This document shows positions 61,057 to 64,000 of a stretch of 64,000 bases of DNA, in pieces; position 1 is the first letter of the stretch; every line of letters starts with the position of its first letter. Below the pieces are notes generated by a model. The model made no database searches and had not been told where the DNA came from. It worked only from the letters and a program-made list of their open reading frames with translations. Made by a program: the position numbers and the translations under genes. The stretch spans positions 2,852,001 to 2,916,000 of the forward strand of contig NC_035790.1 in NCBI RefSeq assembly GCF_001653235.2, given 5' to 3'. Origin of the DNA: Pochonia chlamydosporia 170. Lineage: Eukaryota > Ascomycota > Sordariomycetes > Hypocreales > Clavicipitaceae.

Positions 61057-62065
61057 GGCTGAGCTTGTATTTGTTTGCAGACGCTGTGGGAGTAGTCTCA
61101 ATTGGATGTTTTATTTACTTGATGTGTTTGCTGAGGCTGAGGAAATCGTGGAGCGCCATTGTCTTCTTTTATAACCTTGTGAAGCAACTCTTCTTTCACC
61201 TCTCGCCAGACAGGCTAGGTTCTGGGTTATGCCATTCCGACACCATGTAAGTCAGAGCCACAACGGCACGATGAGTAAGGATTATGCTAATTGTAGAGTA
61301 GCAGACTGATCTAGTAATGCGGGTTCTGGAGTCGTTTGCGCCACATGGCAACAACCCGTTATGCTGGCGAGTTATACTGAAGCCACAAACCCACATAACG
61401 ATGACCTGCCTAACAGCCGTAGTAAAATCCAGATCATTGCCACAGTCATTGCTGTGTTTCTCCAACTGGAACACATGATTACCTCTTCTCTTACATCTGT
61501 CTCTTAAATAAGACGCTAAGCCTGATAACTTCTTTTCACAATGTTGGCCCTTTGGCTAGTCCATGGTGGTCTTCGGAAAGAATAACACAGTTATGCTCTT
61601 TCTTGGTTGGCAGATAAACACTCAATGAAAAGACGTTGCCACAAAGGACAATTCACACTGAGTCAGTTCATTATGCCCATTCAACATATCCACGCGGGCT
61701 ATGTGGCGAGGAAACACACAACGACTGCCGCATCAAACAATAGTTGTGAGTAAATTACGTGGAGTTTACTGCGTCAAACCTGCTCTCAGTCAACTTCACC
61801 TGTCAAAAGTGATTCAACTCATTACTCCTATCCATGGACAAGTTTACTGGAGAGACTGGCAGTATTGCAATGGCACCGGTATCTATTCCGCTCCCGGCGT
61901 CCGCATCACGTCCTCCTTTTTGCAGTAAAATAATTCACGTTTTTAAAAGTAATTGATATGCTACCAATATGTAGGGACGCATGAAGCCGCGAGCTAATGC
62001 ACGGGCACCACGGCACGATAGCCTCATTTGGAGGTTATGAGCCCGCAGTTGGCTCGTGTTGACCA
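61057..62065. other. Intergenic region
   Basis: About 1 kb between the hydrolase start and the stop of the trehalose phosphorylase gene. No supported coding frame or clear repeat. Confidence 0.6.
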
Positions 62066-64000
62066 TTATTGTGCCCGGTTCTCAGCTGTAAACCGCCGCG
62101 GCAAGCGATTCTCATCCTGTGTGTAAGCCTTGCCAGCCTCCTCCCTCGCTACATCGTTCAACCATCTGGAATTACCCTTGAAGCTATCGTCGACTGCGAA
62201 TCTAGACGCCAAAAAGAACCAAGACAGCGCATTACCCACGGTGCCGACCTCATCACTTAGACCTGTCTCGGCGGCGAGTGACATGGTTGCGTGAAGCTGC
62301 TCGTTCGTAAAGAGATCTACCAAGTGACCTGCCACAGCCTCCCAGTCACCTGGCTTGACGAGATATCCATTCACCTCGTGCTTGACTTGTATTGGAATCC
62401 CGCCTGCAACCGTGGCGATGACAGGGCGTCCCGCGTGCAGTGCCTCCGACACCTTAATCTCGAAACCCTCTCTGGTGGAAAGCTGCAACACCACATGGGC
62501 ATTTGCAATGATGACATTGAGTAGTTGATCATTGGGGTCGAGGCGCATGACACTGATATCACTTTGAAGATGGGGGCATTGGGTCTCAATTTGGGCCATG
62601 GTCTCGTCGTAGATCAAGGTTCCGTCAGGATCGTCAATGGAACCGTTGCCACAACTTGAAGTTTGTCAGCCAGGCTTCACAAAGACTTTCAGGACAACTT
62701 ACATGACTAGCTGGGGAGGTTGAGAGGCGGCTGAAACGTCAAACCTGCGCCTGAATTCGGCGTAAGAGTCGATTACCGTTGGGATTCCCTTGGCAGGATC
62801 AAAACGGGCCACCTGGACGATATATTTGCCTGTACTGGTCAGTGTTTCGCTCATTCGCCGCTAATTAGTTTGCAACTTACGAGCCGGCCACTCCAGCTCG
62901 GTCATGTGCTGTGCATGACACTGGACGTTGTAATTGTGTATGTAGTATCCGGTATTCCACATGTTTAGACTTTTATTCAACCCATCAAGCCTGAAGTAAC
63001 GATGTTAGCCTCAAGAGTGCTGAATCTGTAGTTCCAAGGGAAGTCCTTACCAGTCACTTGTAGCTGGGAGATACGTGACCTTGTCCTTTGGCACCGTATG
63101 CGGAACAAACTGGGGGATCGGATGGCTGATGAAAACGTCTGCTTCTTTAATGTGACTCCATATAAAGTCCCAGACGTCAGCTTGTGGTGTACCACTCTCG
63201 GCAATGAGATCACTCCGCAGTTGGATATGCGAGCGGAAGAAGACTGGTCTCTTTTTGGAGCCTTCCTTGATCATTGGAATGAGGCCAATCATTTGAGGAT
63301 CGTCAATCTGCAACAATTAGTTCCTATTCAGCCTAGGGACAAGAATCTTGCATACAATGATGATGTCGGCACCACCCTCTTCCGGTAGGCACAGAGGACC
63401 ACCCTCCGAGAACCAATATCGCGTAGCATTGTCCGTGATCCAGTCCAGGATAGCGGCCTTGTCCTCGGCCGGTATACGCTGTTCCGGAGGAGCTACTCCC
63501 TGAAGAATGTTGTGCATATTCTTCGTGATCCGGAAGACACTCTGTCGAGGTTTAGGGACTTTTTACCCATTAGGCTCAAAATTCATCACAATTTCCGCGT
63601 ATATCGCAAGCATACGTACCATACCATCTCACATCGAGCCCGAGGAGTCGAGAGAATCTCACGAGTGCGTGCCGCATGAGAGCGACGCCTCCTCCTTGGG
63701 GAGTCGCGCTGAAGAAGGCCACTTTGGTCCCCTTGCGACGCAATTTGTCGGCGTAAAAAGACATTGTATCCCAAGATACCTGGGAGCACGTCTTTTTGTA
63801 ATCGTCTAGAGAGTTGAGGCGAACCCTGCCATTGGCAGCAACCTGCACGGCGCCGTGCCAACCTACCTGGAGGAGTGGTGCCAGAGAAGGACCGAAATGA
63901 CTGATGAATATGTGAGCTGATAATGTAACAAATCCAGAGAGTGAGATTAAGGCTTACACGATACATCTCCGAGCCATTGAGTCAGCTTGCTCGTCAATTC
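62066..64000 (-). CDS. ccg-9: Trehalose phosphorylase / synthase (CCG-9 type), 3' part, cut by window edge
   Basis: Seven exons in the window: 64000-63958, 63916-63620, 63558-63356, 63307-63051, 62990-62881, 62829-62703, 62654-62066; 541 codons plus stop. All phases agree. The N-terminal part lies beyond the right edge. Retaining GT-B glycosyltransferase (GT4) features are visible: SHFGPSLAPLLQVGWHGAVQ, FFSATPQGGGVALMRHALVR, FRITKNMHNILQGVA, GGADIIIIDDPQM and KYIVQVARFDPAKGIPTVI. Then LVICGNGSIDDPDGTL and the catalytic-type EGFEIKVSEALHAGRPVIAT with GGIPIQVKHEVNGYLV. Neurospora ccg-9, a clock-controlled gene, encodes this family; purified relatives convert trehalose and phosphate to glucose and glucose 1-phosphate reversibly. 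Introns are short: 41, 61, 48, 60, 51 and 48 bp. The 41-bp intron (63917-63957) is unusually small, and its borders are the least certain. Confidence 0.92.

Overview
The window is nuclear DNA from a filamentous ascomycete, most likely a sordariomycete and possibly Hypocreales; the order is an inference. The signs are protein genes split by short introns (41 to about 300 bp, mostly 45 to 100 bp, with GT..AG ends), gene families typical of moulds (COT-1 NDR kinase, CCG-9-type trehalose phosphorylase, fungal Tim54, the Swp82/Rsc7 family) and long non-coding gaps. I see no rRNA, no convincing tRNA, no CRISPR array, no bacterial-style operon and no intact transposon.

Layout, left to right: 1-5110 non-coding, with a hairpin and a CT-rich stretch leading into a Swp82-type chromatin-remodelling subunit (5111-7596, +). 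Then the histone-fold protein Dpb4 (9139-10094, -) and a single-pass membrane protein (11626-12429, -). A roughly 10 kb stretch (12430-22607) has no gene I can support. It is followed by a compact block: class-III aminotransferase (-), splicing factor Prp11/SF3a2 (+), NDR kinase COT1 (-), a cysteine-rich probable GPI-anchored secreted protein (-), Tim54 (+), a NIP30-domain nuclear protein (-) and a CLG1-like cyclin (-). A second gap of about 9 kb (36735-46090) ends at a small secreted protein built of seven acidic 23-residue repeats (46091-46807, -). Then come a small hypothetical protein (+), the RSC subunit Rsc7 (-), the very large N-recognin Ubr1 (-), an alpha/beta hydrolase (-) and the 3' two thirds or so of a trehalose phosphorylase gene, cut by the right edge (-).

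Most recognised genes are conserved housekeeping or cell-polarity functions: chromatin remodelling (Swp82, Rsc7, Dpb4), splicing, mitochondrial import, N-degron proteolysis and hyphal tip growth (COT1). They are not a pathway cluster. The two divergent pairs (aminotransferase/prp11 and secreted protein/tim54) are separated by only about 0.4 kb and probably share promoter DNA.

I found no obvious new multi-gene system. The most unusual single locus is the secreted acidic repeat protein at 46091-46807. Also worth a look are the recurring 9-bp motif TACTCCGTA/TACGGAGTA found only between genes, a pair of dispersed repeats of about 120-140 bp (near 48258 and 59541), and the presence of both members of the Swp82/Rsc7 family in one window. 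Exon borders were worked out by eye from splice signals, reading-frame phase and remembered family conservation, and were not checked against transcripts or databases.
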